A stretch of 64,000 nucleotides of DNA from Rosellinia necatrix (lineage: Eukaryota; Ascomycota; Sordariomycetes; Xylariales; Xylariaceae). The stretch is taken from contig JAGYVD010000005.1 of NCBI GenBank assembly GCA_021209875.1, forward strand, positions 2,952,001 through 3,016,000, given 5' to 3'. The notes under the pieces are model-generated. The model searched no databases, was not told where the DNA came from, and saw nothing but the letters and a program-made list of their open reading frames with translations. Each line of letters opens with the position of its first letter. The stretch's first letter is position 1. A program made the translations under genes and the position numbers. Positions 22,601-34,850 of this stretch are shown in pieces.

Positions 22601-25600
22601 GCACCGCACCTGTGCTCGTTGGGAGTCAGACTCTGGCTGTCCAGCATTTCCACACATGGTTGCCAGAGCTTACCGGCTTACTGACCACCGAGGAAATACT
22701 ACACATCGCTATAGATTTCATGGACTCGTGTGCCTTGGTCAAGGGGAAACTCGTACTGTATAAACTCATTTTAATCATTAATTATTCGAAGCTGGATCTT
22801 TTTGCCCAGCCAGAGCAACGATCGGCTCTCAGCGCCAACACTGTCAGATGGATCGCGCCACATTGGGGTCATACCGACGAGGTCACAGAGCAATGGAGGG
22901 ACCAGGTCCGACTATGCTGCTCAGTATTGGCCAGTCAAATCGGATATCTCAACTCGGAGATCCCTGATTATATACCGAAAATAGTTGACTCGTTCCTAGC
23001 TATACAGTCTACCGAAAGGAGACCGAAGGATCGATTTTCACTTCTTTTCCCAACCTCGTACCCATTTCCCACCAAGCCTCTGCCGGGCGAGCCAGAAGTC
23101 TTTGATGAGCCATTAATTGAGCTCTCAGCTTTGCTGGCTGCATCATCTAACTCACCTAGTGGGATGCAGCTCGAGTTATCTGTGGACGATATCACAATCG
23201 TTCTTAAGAATACTCTGCAAGTCAATCTGAGTATCTTGCAGGGCGAGGCTTTCCCTTCCAATTGGCTCAGCGTCTATACCTACCATCACAAGTCCACCAT
23301 GAAGATCTTGCAGTATCTTGCCGGCATTCTCCTAGACTCAGGTTTACCCGACCCCGATGATGCCGAAGACTTTGACACTGAGCTTTGGCGTTTGTTCTTT
23401 ATGACGTTACTCAAGCTCGTTGGAAGTGGGTGTTTGGCACTGGAGACATTCCCGGAGCAGAAGAGAAGAGCGGTTTGGAAGATAGCTGGCGACGTACGAG
23501 AGCATGGTGCCGAACTCCTAAGGCAGACATGGGAGGCTATTGGCTGGGAAACGAGTACCGATGAGCGGACGCGTTATGGGCTGTCCAAAATGGGCGGCTA
23601 TCAAGTTCAATACGTACCAACTCTCGTGGGCCCAATTGTCCAACTTTGTCTAAGTGTCCACGGCGGCCTTAGAAGGGTGGCGGTTGAGGTTTTGCAGACT
23701 ATGATTGTCAGCGAATGGACTCTGAGCGAAGATCTATCTGTCATCCAGACTGAAATGATTGATTGCCTGGACTCTTTTTTCAAGGACCAAGCGATGACTG
23801 AGAGCATTATGCAAAAGCTTTTCATTGACGAATTACTCGACCGTTTCGAGTATTTATCCCAGATCGAAGACGATCCACTCTACGCTTCGCTCAGGGAGTT
23901 GATTGCGACCGTTGACACCTTCTTGGATCTGTTGGTAGCCGTCCATAGTGGGGATACCACTGGAGAGGCATCCAACTTGATGAATCGTCTTGAATTGATG
24001 GAGTTCCTCCGAGACATGCACAAAGAAGATATCTTCATTCGGTATGTGCATCAACTTGCGGCATTGCAACGTGATGCAGGGAATCATACAGAGGCTGGCT
24101 TGGCACTGCGACTTCATGCCGACCTATATGATTGGGACCCCGCTGTCATAGCATCACCATTGTCTGACCCAAATTACCCAGAGCAATCCCATTTTGAACG
24201 GAAAGAGCGCATTTTCTTCGAGATGATCAAACATTTCGAAGACGGTGAGGCTTGGAGCAGTGCTCTTGCGGCCTATAGTGAACTTCGGACGCAGTATGAG
24301 ACCAATGCCTTCGACTTCGCGAAGCTGGCGAGAACCGAAAGGGCGATCGCCACAATATATGAGACACTAGCAAAAGGCGATAAGCTTATGCCAAAATACT
24401 TCAAGGTTGTGTTCAAGGGACTTGGCTTTCCTATCACCTTACGGGATAAGGCGTATATCTACGAGGGATCATATGGAGAGCGGACAAATACATTCGCAGA
24501 TCATATGCAAGAACAATACCAGTCTGCTCAAATTCTCACGAATGGGGACGTGGATAGCGAAGTTGAAGGACAGTACCTGATCGTTTCAGCAGTGTCTCCA
24601 CATCGCGACCTACAGCACCAAGTCTTCCTACGTGCGCGTGTTGCACACCCAATCCGTGATTTTCTGCTTTCGAGCAACCCCCAGACCTTTTCAGTATCTT
24701 CTAAGCGCAATACAACAGGTCAGGTTGCAGAACACTATTCGGAGAAAGTCATATACACCACTAGCGAAGCCTTTCCCTCAATATTGCGACGTAGCGAGAT
24801 CATTGAAGTTGATCATGTTAAGCTGAATGCTAAAGAGACCGCGCTGGAAAGGATTGTGCGAAAAACGCAGGAAATGACTGTGGTCGAGCGGCAACTGGCA
24901 GAAAACGAAGATAATAATGAGCTCGCACAGTTGATGGTTGGAGCAATTAGTGTCTCGGTTCTTTCAGAATCGGAAACTGGTGTCGCTTCCTACCGAAAAC
25001 TATTGCCTGCTATTGACCTCGAAGATATAGATGAGATAGAACCCGAGCTGAGCAGACAAGAGAACTCTATTAAGATTGCGCTGGTTGATCATGCAATCAT
25101 GATCAAGCGTTCTCTTACTAACTTTTCCACGAGTTCGAATCCGATCCTGGTCAAGGGTTACCAGGATCTATACCCACGTAAGTAGACATGGCTGACAATC
25201 GTAGGCTCACCTTCTAACCCGGACCACAGATTTCATGTCGACATTTGCGCCAGAAATCGCCATATTTGCGCCGACTCGCCCACAAGGGGATACTAGCCCC
25301 GGGGCCTCTCCGGCTTGGCAGCGATTTACACCAACGCGGGAGAGCGGACAATTGAGGGGGAATATACGTACTTCGTTGACAAACGGAACTGCGGTTGTGG
25401 AAGAGGCATCGACTGTTCAGCCGATAGCTCTACGGCAGCGTGGCGCTAGACTCAGTTTTCTGGGGGGTAAGATGAAAGGTGCCCAGTCATCAAATAGGGA
25501 CAGTATAGGTGCGACGCAGGGTGTTGGAGAGAGCAGCGAATCCAACAGCCAATACAGCAGAAGCAAGGAAACCCCGAGCCGAGTATTGCGCGCGCAATCA

Positions 25601-25849
25601 ATTGATACCACCTCAGGTTCCAACTCCCATCGCAAGAATGGCAGTGTTGATGCCAGGGTATCGACTTCCATCGCGGATCGTTCACGCAAAAGTCGGGAGA
25701 TAGTTGATGTGGTTGAGGGAAGCTTCGGTCGAACCGTGGAAGGCGGAGTCCTAAGGATTGGATCCGTCCGAAAACGACTGAGCATGTTGAAGCTAGGGAA
25801 AAAACCAAGCAGATACAACGGAATCACAGGAAGCGTGGACGAAGAGTAA
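19669..25849 (+). CDS. DOCK-family Rho/Rac guanine nucleotide exchange factor
   Basis: Two exons, 19669-25177 and 25230-25849, encode 2042 aa. DOCK proteins load GTP onto Rac/Cdc42-type GTPases to steer actin and polarity; the fungal relative is Dck1. An SH3-like domain spans about residues 8-85 (AVATYPFDTKAENELPLEIG to GIFPRNRVEI). A Gly/Asp/Glu-rich linker follows, then a large helical region. The DHR-1 lipid-binding C2 domain lies at about 620-760 (begins DIYITIDEA), a long armadillo-like region follows, and the catalytic DHR-2 is at about 1425-1840 (includes YFKVVFKGLGFP and AYIYEGSYGERTNTF). The 52-nt intron falls directly after DHR-2. The remaining 200 residues are a Ser-rich tail. The start is the first ATG in frame, followed by MPWRPLPRIAF just before the SH3 fold. 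It probably works with an Elmo/Lmo1 partner (family knowledge). Confidence 0.93.
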
Positions 25850-27267
25850 TAATTATACCCAGGTGAAACACAAGGGTTAGTTGCACTAGATACCGACGTC
25901 CACACGTCATGGCCGGTTCATGAGAGCCAGAAGCTCCAGGATAACAAAAAAAAAAAAAGTTTTTGACTTGAGTCGATTGCAGTTCGGCGCCCTGGATAAT
26001 TTCCCTGGAGAGGAAATTAGGACGGAGTTCCATCGGCTTGCACAGCATAGGCAAAGGCGGCGGGATATTGCCCCTTTCAGTTGATTTGGTTCGGAGGAAG
26101 TGTTCGGTTTGTAGACTTGCTCATGAGGGCAATTGTCTTGTTGGCCTGAGCTGGACCTGTTCAATTTGCACCGAGAGCATGCCGGCATAACTAGGCCATG
26201 GAGTTGTAGTGTAATCTTTGTGCAACGGGGGCACATATGGTACATACGTATGCTACATAATGTATAAATACCCAACCAGCTAGGCCAGCTGATTATGCAC
26301 GATATTGTAAAAAGGGAGAGAAAACATTGTGTAGGAGATCTCTTGAGACAAATAAGTACCATGACGACCGTATCCGACAGAAGTTGGCGTCTCTTGGCAA
26401 GCAAGATCTGCCTGGCTCGGCCGGAATACCATCCCCAATTCAACAGTAAATGTACGTCAGCAAAGAAATGCAACATAAATTTGTACAAATTGCATCAATC
26501 TACCAGCTGTTTGTCTACGGTATTTGACATCGCCAGGGGTGTGCCGATGCCCTGGGTGGATTGGCTGTGAATCCCAGTGGATATAAAAGGAGGTAATCTG
26601 GCTACATATATAGATGCCGATAATATAGTAGTGAGCGGCCCGGCATTGCTAAAAAGTCCTACCGTATTTGTCGGCATTCCCGTGCTACGGCGAGACAGAT
26701 TCGAGATTGTCAGCCGCAGAGCCATGATTTAGAGACAGTGCTGAGCGCTGTACTGAGCGTATTTTCCAACTTGGATAGCATTTGTGAGAGAGATGCATGC
26801 ATATCGTTTAGGTAGTTGATTATAGTTATTTGATACCTACTAGCTACCTACCTACACAGTGGAGAGGTGATCAACACCAAATCCGAATCCACACACCCCG
26901 CTTCAATTTATGCTATAAAATCGGATGAATTAGTTAGTTACAGTGACGAAGGACAGACAATGAATGGGCGATTGAACGCAATGCGCGCATGCATGCATGC
27001 GCAAAATAACAACAATGATGATACTGTAATAATAATAATAATAATAACCGATCGATGGCGTGACTCAGCGCGTCGCCGATAAAAGATAAAAAAAAGATAA
27101 AAAAAAGGTAAGACTGGCCGCTATTTCTGGCTTTCAGGGGTTCGCGGCTTCGTCGGTTTACTGGGGATGTGTCAGAAGAAGAGGGAAGATTACACCACCT
27201 ACCCGCACAGAAGATAAAAGCAGGGACTAACCCGGTCCAGGTATGGGGAGCTGGGGCGCAGAAGCGG

Positions 27268-27345
27268 TAGCAGAGCAGAGCAGCAGCAGCAGCAGCAGCA
27301 GTAGCAGTAGCAGTAGCAGTAGCAGCAGCAGTAGCAGTAGCAGTA
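27268..27345 (+). repeat. (AGC)n/(AGT)n trinucleotide array
   Basis: About 26 triplets, AGC and AGT mixed, in non-coding DNA. On the opposite strand it reads as a CTG/CTA tract, producing a false Tyr/Cys-rich frame. Confidence 0.9.
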
Positions 27346-28499
27346 GGTGGTAGGTAGTAGCGGGTGGTGGTGGATCCCCGGGTGAGATGAAATTGAGCGA
27401 CTTCGTCTGAGGCTCTCCACCAGTTGATTGGTCGGGGTGCGGAGAGGTTGGTTGGGCTGGGAGAAGGAAGAGGCGGAGGGGAGGGGAAGGGAACTCTTAA
27501 CTACTACACTACTAGAAGTAGGTACTGTAGGTACGTACCTAAGTAAGTACTGAGGTACCACCTGATTCACAATCATGCTACCTTTTTTTTTTTTTTTTAG
27601 TATTTATATATTGTATAGTCCTACAAATCCGTCGCCATTGGATTTGAGAATTAAAGTTATCATTATGTACGACCTAAGAAATTGTGGTGATCTTGGATAG
27701 TCGGTGATAGACCGATGGGCTACCGTGTTAGTCTAGGGGGCCAGGCGCTCCGTTGTAGTTGTAGATCTTATCGCTCCTTGGCTCCGTCCACGCCGCGCAT
27801 TGAGAGAAGAGTGGGAATTCAGTGGGAAATAGGGGAGATCGGAGGGAGGATCGTTGTGTGTTCTGTTTTGTGTTGATGCTTGACCGGGTTTTTGGGGGGT
27901 TTTGCTGGGAGTGATGTGCTGCGACTATGTGTGGTTCTCTGTACTTGTAACGCCTTCTTCGGCGATACTTCGTTATCGGTCAACCACCTACCTAATCCCA
28001 TACACGTGGGCGTCTCCTGCTGAATATTGGCCTATGTGTTACATTGGGTAGATAGCAGTGCAGGCAGGTACTTACTGCCCTTGTCTGTTCCAAGGTTGTC
28101 TCGGTTGCTCAGAGACACGGGCCTAGCCAATTACAAGACAGAATTGGTAGCGGGCTAACCAGCATTGAAAGCCTCGTATGTCATCGGCCATCCTGAGCCC
28201 GCCCAGCTAGGGCTTATTATAGGACCAACTGCGCAGACACCGCGCTTGTGCTTGTCGGGCTGCACACAGTCCCTTTTTACGCTGTAACTAGCGTGCAAAG
28301 TTACCAAGGCCACTGAATGAGCTGAGGCCATTATTTCGATAGGCGCACCTCTTGGGCTGGGCATTCTAGTCGCACATGTTCGTCCCGTTACCAAATTATC
28401 AGACCAACGGTTCATTCTCAACTCCAATGTATGCCCATGCCGGGTGCTTCAATGCCTACACCATGCCCGTGGTGTACCCAGGATAAACGAGGTAGCGAT

Positions 28500-28630
28500 G
28501 TACTGTAGGTAGGCAGATACCACTCTAGGTGTAGGTATGTATCCCAGCCACCAATCGTGCAGAGTGCCATGTATCTAGGTAGTCAAGTATGCATGGTAGG
28601 TTGCGCAAGCTTTCACCTACCTACCTATTC
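28500..28630. repeat. TACC/GGTA tetranucleotide block
   Basis: Short runs of GTAGGTAGG and CTACCTACCTA face each other in non-coding DNA, the same motif family as at 6625-7110 and 18165-18620. Confidence 0.75.
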
Positions 28631-29510
28631 AATCCCTCTCCGCATTGTGCAGTAGCAATAACAGCAGCATTGCAGTGCTTTTTTAGCTCCTCATTCGCTG
28701 CGGTCGACAGCCACGGTGGCATTGGTTAGTGCTCATCAAGAGATAACTAAGTACCTACCCTACAGTAGGTGAGCGGATGAGTGTTCCAGAATACCTTGCT
28801 GATCTACCGGCTTGGCAGGTTTGGGTGGTTCAGAGATAAGTAATACCAGTAAGTAATAAGGTACGAGGAGGAGGATCGTCATGGTCACTAACAAATTCAT
28901 CACAGACAGGTCCACCAGGGGGTGAGCCCGGGTACCGTGTACCTCCCATGCCAGGCACTAACACAGACAGGCACTAGGTAGGTCCTGCAGACGCCATCTA
29001 CCTTAGGCCCAACGCGGTAACGTGCACAGAGGAGCATGGGCATTTAGATGAGGCTAATTCTGGGGCTAGTGCAGTGATAGAATAGCGCTGCTATACGTCC
29101 TTGTACCAGAATACCGCCAGAACGACTGAGAAGGGAACCTGCCTGGTCCTGATGTGATATGGGGCATTCATGGGGGTGCCAATGAATAATCTTTTTGCTG
29201 TTGGAAATTTAATTCCTCCGTCCGGTCCTTTTATCCCCCCCCCCCTAACTCAGTTCCCTCCATACCGTAGTTATGGCATTGTAGAGATTGTTGGCGCCAC
29301 CAATATCGTCGACTTCCCTTTTTTCTTTCTCTTGCGGCTTGTCCGCTAGCCGTTTTCTTTATTGCATCCATAATCAGTCCACAGCGGAGAGCCAGCCTGC
29401 ACGCCCTCTCACCGCGTTTCTCCGTTGCCCGCTATCAGCTCCCCGTTCCCCGGCCTCCGCAAAGGTCGACGGCAACCCCATCACACATCGTACGGTGTCC
29501 TTGCCATTGC

Positions 29511-29598
29511 CGGTGTCAGTGCTGGTGTGTCGGTGTCATCGTTGGTGTCAGCATTGGTGCCAGCGTCGGTGTCAGTGTCGGTGTCAGTGCCAGTGTCG
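29511..29598 (+). repeat. Degenerate GGTGTC hexanucleotide array
   Basis: About 14 copies of a GGTGTC/AGTGTC-like unit lie 135-220 bp upstream of the glycosyltransferase-like start codon, so probably in its promoter or 5' leader. Confidence 0.8.
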
Positions 29599-29732
29599 TG
29601 CGGATCACTCTCGCCACGGCTGCTCGCTCCGGCGCGCCCACGAGGAAAGATACACCCCCTTAGCAACCCCGGCCAATATGCCCAGAAGAGTCTCATCGAC
29701 TGTGAGGTGATAGCGACCAAAGCTGTATTATA

Positions 29733-31262
29733 ATGCGAGCAATTCCGAAGCGGTTATTGCCTATATTTGGCCGCTGGGGCTCTGTGCTCTTCGCGGCCTT
29801 TCTAGTTTACTATCTCATCCGAACCCCCATCTCCCACGCCCTATCCTCCCCGCGGTCCAACGGCGGCGCAAGCACAGGCGGCCGACACGATGCCCAGGGC
29901 CCGGTTCTTGGTCCCGCCGCCGCGGCGCAGGACTTCCGCGATCAGAACGCCCAGGCACCTATGGGGGATCCCGTGCGATATGCCAAACACTACAAGCCTG
30001 CTCCTCAGCGATATCCATCCCTAGACGACCATTTCCCCTGGCTGACGAAATCAGGCAAGGCCCCGCCTGTCCCCGAACACCACCTGCCACCGAGCCCGCA
30101 CGTCGATGAGGCCACGCCGCTCATCATCGGCTTCACCCGCAACTGGCCGATGCTATTGCAGTGTGTGAGCAGCTATATCGCCGCCGGTTGGCCGGCTTCG
30201 GATATCTACGTCGTGGAGAACACGGGCACGTTCGGCGCGAATCAGCGTCACGAGCTTTCTCTTCAAAACCCTTTCTTTCTCAACCATACCGCTTTACATC
30301 AATTAGGCGTGAATGTCATCATTACACCTACTCTGCTGAATTTTGCCCAGCTGCAGAACTATTTTCTGCACACGGCGCTCATGCGGCAGTGGCGCTACTT
30401 CTTCTGGACCCACCAAGATGCCCTCGTCTTCAGCGACGAGGATGTCAAAAAGAAGGACCGTGACCACGATTGGGACCACGACCCCTTTGCCACCCTATAC
30501 GAGCGTGCCATCGGCCTGATGCGCTATCTTAACGGACCGGATATGCCACCGTGGGCCACGCATTTCTTCTCTTACGACCTCTTCACGCTGGTCAATCGCG
30601 ATGCATATCTCAATACAGGCGGCTGGGACACACACATTCCCTTCCACGCGGCTGATTGTGATATGTATCTGCGCTTGCATTGGGCTGGGTATTGGCAACC
30701 TCAAAGCGAGGCAGGTTTGGTATTCGACGTTGACACACCGCTCAAAGATATTGGCGCGCTCTTCCGACTACCAGGATCACACGCCGGTTTCGCCGGTGAT
30801 CCTGTATTCGGACCGCCGGACAGCAAAGAGCGGCCTCACCGTGAGGCAGAACTTAAGCGTGAGCAGAATATGTATGCCTGGGTCCAAAAAGAGGGCGAGG
30901 CGTTTCAGCACCTTGTCGAGGTTGCGGAGCGCATGCAGGACGTCAAGTGGTCAGGCCGGGGCATGTCGCGCAACGTCTGGCAAGGCCGCCAGATGGGCGG
31001 CCTGGGCGAGCCCTACTACCGCGATCCGGAGGGCTTTACGGCCGGGTTGGAGATGATGACACAGGCCGGCCAACGGGTATTCGCCGACAAATGGGGACAC
31101 CGTGGCTGCGATCTTCTGGCGCTGGGGATCGAGGGCAAGGATGAATGGAGGCTGGAGCGTGACTGGGACATCAACAAGTCGCCTGGAAACGACGGCGGCA
31201 GCTGGGACAAGGACTGGAGTAAGAAACCCTCGGAGCAACTTACCAACCTAGGCATCGCATAA
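29733..31262 (+). CDS. Type II membrane glycosyltransferase-like protein
   Basis: An intron-free frame of 509 aa. A short basic tail (MRAIPKRLLPIFGR) precedes one hydrophobic helix at about residues 15-31, then a proline-rich stem and a large domain, the layout of a Golgi or ER lumenal enzyme. The domain starts with a strand-helix unit (PLIIGFTRNWPMLLQCVSSY, then DIYVVENTG) like GT-A fold nucleotide-sugar transferases. It contains acidic clusters that could bind a metal (HQDALVFSDED at about 225-235, and ADCDMYLRLHW). I do not assign a CAZy family; the donor sugar and acceptor are unknown. The start is the first ATG, and nothing upstream in frame encodes a signal. A GGTGTC repeat lies in front of the gene. 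Confidence 0.7.
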   Translation: MRAIPKRLLPIFGRWGSVLFAAFLVYYLIRTPISHALSSPRSNGGASTGGRHDAQGPVLGPAAAAQDFRDQNAQAPMGDPVRYAKHYKPAPQRYPSLDDHFPWLTKSGKAPPVPEHHLPPSPHVDEATPLIIGFTRNWPMLLQCVSSYIAAGWPASDIYVVENTGTFGANQRHELSLQNPFFLNHTALHQLGVNVIITPTLLNFAQLQNYFLHTALMRQWRYFFWTHQDALVFSDEDVKKKDRDHDWDHDPFATLYERAIGLMRYLNGPDMPPWATHFFSYDLFTLVNRDAYLNTGGWDTHIPFHAADCDMYLRLHWAGYWQPQSEAGLVFDVDTPLKDIGALFRLPGSHAGFAGDPVFGPPDSKERPHREAELKREQNMYAWVQKEGEAFQHLVEVAERMQDVKWSGRGMSRNVWQGRQMGGLGEPYYRDPEGFTAGLEMMTQAGQRVFADKWGHRGCDLLALGIEGKDEWRLERDWDINKSPGNDGGSWDKDWSKKPSEQLTNLGIA

Positions 31263-33937
31263 GGATTGGTGATTACCCTGGCACCCGTTGTCTTTGCAAG
31301 AGCGAGCGCTATAGATTTGCGGAAACTGATATTAGCTCTTGCAGTGATGGGAGACGAGTAAGAAGGAGGTCGATTAGAGAAACGGATCCCATTGGGTTTT
31401 GAATGTGCCAACTGCTGTATCAAGGGACGGAGAGGGAGTGGTACCAACCACCTACGAACGACATGAACGATGAACGATTGGTCGTCTACCCACCTACCTA
31501 TGTACCGGTGCTTCCACGACGGACGGCGACGGAGGGTTCGTTATGTAACGAGATGGTGCGCAAGGCATGACGGCTCCGAATCTGCGGCTCGACGAGACGG
31601 AAGGACATAAAACGCCGGTCCTGTCCAGAGTTAGCCTGGTACCCTGTTTTCGGGACTTGCATGAAGGGGCTCATATTTTGGGGAGTTGAAGATGTCGTCC
31701 GGCGTTAGATGGTGGTTCTTCCTATATGTTGGGTTTTGTCTGGGGTTGGACAACTTGAGGACTAACGGGCAGAGAGAGGACTTCGCTTGTATATATTTTG
31801 TACAATTAGGCACACATGGTGCATTGTGTATATGGCTCACCACGACTACTCGAGGGTGGTGGGGCTTAATCCACACATTTTTTCCAAACAGGACGCCATT
31901 TTGCTTTTTCTCGAAGCCTATGTGGTTATTATGAGACCTGGCTCCGACGCCGAGGGGCTACCGCCAATATGAACCTCCGTTTCATACCTCGTCTATCCAG
32001 CCCACGGCCGCCTGTCGGAAGATGCGTTCGATTATTTAAAGGCTAATGCTGAAGCGGGACGCCTCGGCAGGATAACCCCTTGGCATGCTAGCAGGCAGAT
32101 TCCGATACAGGCGACGCACTCGGAGCTCGGAATCGTCTGTGGTTGGCATGGGATGCAAACTCACTAGGCCTATATGCGAGTATATGAAGGGGAGTATAGA
32201 CTGTATCAGAACTAATTAGCGCAACATCTCGCTCCAGAAATACGCCATACCGACGGACGCTAGCCTGCACGTCACTGCCTTTCATGAGAATACAACCTGA
32301 GCATACATCGAAGAGAGGGATTTATTTCACTGCAGTCCTCCCCCAGAACACGTTCATGGGGAGGGGGGCGAGAAGGGAATACGAGCCCATTCCTTGCCTA
32401 GGCGTATGGGGAGGTGTTTGTTTTTTATGGAAAGATGACCGTAGCGTGGAGCAGACGGCGTCGTCGACCTACTTGAACCGCCCAGTGGCCGAAAAAAAAA
32501 AAAAAAAAAGAAAAAGCAATCGACACCCCGAGCTCCGTTCACTACCGAATTTACCAATAGCGTGCCAAAAGCAGTCGACCTACATGTATGTTCGTCTCCG
32601 GGGAGGAGCGGTGGGGCTTTCCCGCTGCCGATGTAACCTCCACACGACGGCGGGCGGCGGGCACGAAATCTCCTTGTCCGCGGAGAATCTTGTGCCCTTC
32701 CTTCTGTCTACGCACGCGCTATCGCATCAGAGGCTATATCGCCCCTCTTTCTTTCTGGCTGTTGCTGTTCGCCGACAAACCTCGTACTGCTACCCGATGG
32801 TGACAATGAAGCTACTGCTCGAGGGTTACTATATATTGGGCGCGCGTCATCCGGTGTCTTCCATCGGATTGACTCAGTCGTTACATCTTCGTTGGTGTTA
32901 TGTCCACTCATCAGTAGGTGTTGAACCTCACGGCAGGTTTAAGTACACCGAGAGGCTGACCACAAGTATATCCGTCTTAAGCCCCTGATGATAACCTAAG
33001 CCCAACCAAAGCCTACCCTTTGGCGAGTACTCAGTGTCCTATATCGTGGCGACTTCGTCGAAGGCGGAAAACCGTATTTGTGATTCGTCAAAGGCACATA
33101 AACCAATGGGCTGTGAAATTTGCTTTCCGGTACGGCCTGTGCAACTTATGATGGGTTGGACACGCATCAAAGAGCGACAAGGCCAGTATTGCCCCCCTTA
33201 CCTCCTCAAGGGGTTTCAACCAAGACGACGATACGAGGTGGTTCTGTCAAGAGCTCTGTTTTGGGAGAAAGGGTAGCCCTGTAACCGAGGCGGTTCCGAA
33301 GAAAAAAAAAAAAAGAAAAAAAAGAAAGAGAGAGAGATAAGGTAGACAGAGGAAATTAGTCGTATTTAACCAGGTCTCTCCAAGGCAGTTAGATAGCCGC
33401 ATATGTAGCACAGCTTCAAGAGTGAGTAGCATATCATCGACCAGGTCAGCATTAATTGCCTTGCCTCTTTCCCTGGGTTCGCGATTCTCTTATCTTTTTT
33501 TTTTTTTTTCTCGCTGCCTACATTTCAGTTGCAAAACATCCTGTCTGATCTCGGGAAATCTGCGACTTTCCAAAACAAGGACGTAGCGTTTGTTCATGTT
33601 TGAATTTGAATACCCTATAAACCGCTACTAGCTTTAAGTTGGGCTGGGTGTTTTGCATAGAGATTAGATAATGGCTGTGATGCATGAGTGGATTGAATTG
33701 GTGGGTTTCTTTTTTGCACGCTAAAAAGAGTGGCCTAAAATATTACCAGGCTGGTACCTCCTACCTAAGGATTGGCAAGAGGATACCTACCTGGGAGGTA
33801 AACTGAACTACCCGGGCCCAAGACACCTTCTACCAAGTATTTCTCATTTTGTTATTTCCCCGTGAAAAGGCAATACTACATACAATAAGAACTTTGGTGT
33901 TTGCATCTCAATAAACCGCTAGACAACGGGCTTGACG
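31263..33937. other. Intergenic, no supported gene
   Basis: Several frames exist, the longest 234 codons at 32284-32988, but they cross homopolymers (A18 at about 32494) and show no motif. Poly-T and poly-A runs occur at 33300 and 33496. Short TACC units lie near 31490 and 33770. Confidence 0.5.
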
Positions 33938-34255
33938 ATGTCTTTCCCATCAGGACCAAAACCATACTCTTTACAGATTGCCGAGCGCATCCACAACACG
34001 ACGGGCAAGGAGCACCTTACGCGCATCTGTGTCGGTGGCTTTGCCTTAGAATCCTTCTGGCACTGGAATGTCGAGCGAAGGTTTCTGAACACACCAGCGC
34101 CGGCCGTTAGGAAGGCCATGATTCGTGCAGCTGTGACATGGCCTGCGTTGTACGTTGTAACCAGCGCCGCCGTGTACTGGGCAGCGTGGAAAGTCGATGG
34201 GGCCAACAGAGCCGGGAAGGAAAAGGAAAAGGAAAACAGCCAGACAGATTTTTGA
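33938..34255 (+). CDS. Small single-pass membrane protein (105 aa), function unknown
   Basis: ATG at 33938 opens a 105-residue frame beginning MSFPSGPKPYSLQIAERIHN. A soluble first half contains aromatic/basic residues (SFWHWNVERRF). One hydrophobic helix follows at about residues 67-86 (VTWPALYVVTSAAVYWAAW), and a charged tail ends KEKEKENSQTDF. There is no cleavable signal, so it could be a tail-anchored or mitochondrial inner-membrane protein; this is a guess from layout only. The codon choice and the coherent hydrophobic segment argue that the frame is real. A poly-T run directly follows the stop. An upstream exon is possible. I recognise no family. Confidence 0.5.
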   Translation: MSFPSGPKPYSLQIAERIHNTTGKEHLTRICVGGFALESFWHWNVERRFLNTPAPAVRKAMIRAAVTWPALYVVTSAAVYWAAWKVDGANRAGKEKEKENSQTDF

Positions 34256-34302
34256 TTTTTTTTTTTTTTGCCTAGCCAGGCCAAGCCATTCCATACATTC
34301 AG

Positions 34303-34488
34303 ACACACATACACATACACACACATACACACATATATATACAAACATACTCTCTGACATACTTACTTATACACCTCTCACCCTCTTACATACATACTCC
34401 CTACCCTCTCACCCCGTTATTGTACCCTTTACTTACCTGCCGACACACACACACACACACATAAACACACACACATAAACACACACAC
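34303..34488 (+). repeat. CA/TACA microsatellite tracts
   Basis: Two imperfect CA-rich tracts, 34303-34341 and 34443-34488, are separated by TACA- and CTCT-rich sequence. Confidence 0.8.
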
Positions 34489-34780
34489 GAACGCATCAGA
34501 TGGTGGGGGTCCAGGCATGGCAAAAATAAACGTAATACCTCAGCACCGACATCCCACGTCGAACATGTAACACTAGCTCCTTCCATACCAGCGGCGTCCG
34601 GCTCCCCAGCGGGCTATAGCTGCATGTCACCGCCATCCACCAGTCCGAGGCGCGATTAACACACTAGAGCTTGTTCACGCGCCGTGCAGATTGCGACAAC
34701 GCCTCCTGGCAGGCTCGGGAGCCCTCGTGACATGGGCGAGCCGAGGGACAGGTACGGGCGTTTTGACACCACGATCGCCA

Positions 34781-34850
34781 TAAGAGGGCCTTAGAGGGCC
34801 TTAGAGGGCCTTAGAGGGCCTTAGAGGGCCGTAGAGGGCCGTAGAGGGCG
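34781..34850 (+). repeat. 10-bp minisatellite, 7 copies (TTAGAGGGCC)
   Basis: Seven contiguous units: TAAGAGGGCC, four TTAGAGGGCC, then two starting GTAGAGGG. The last ends GGGCG. It is intergenic and is not the fungal telomere repeat. Confidence 0.93.

Larger units (their letters stand above)
25850..29732. other. Long intergenic region, microsatellite-rich
   Basis: No gene could be supported in 3.9 kb. It contains A-runs near 25947 and 27088, a (CAG/TAG)n array at 27268-27345, a T-run at 27582-27598, a TACC/GGTA block at 28500-28630, and a GGTGTC-type array directly upstream of the next gene. No tRNA was recognised. Confidence 0.5.

Noticed and set aside
32284..32988. 234-codon plus-strand frame
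   Set aside because: It crosses an A18 run read as poly-Lys, has no motif and has no partner exons.
34781..34850. TTAGAGGGCC units as an interstitial telomere tract
   Set aside because: Fungal telomeres are TTAGGG; the 10-bp unit is a different minisatellite.
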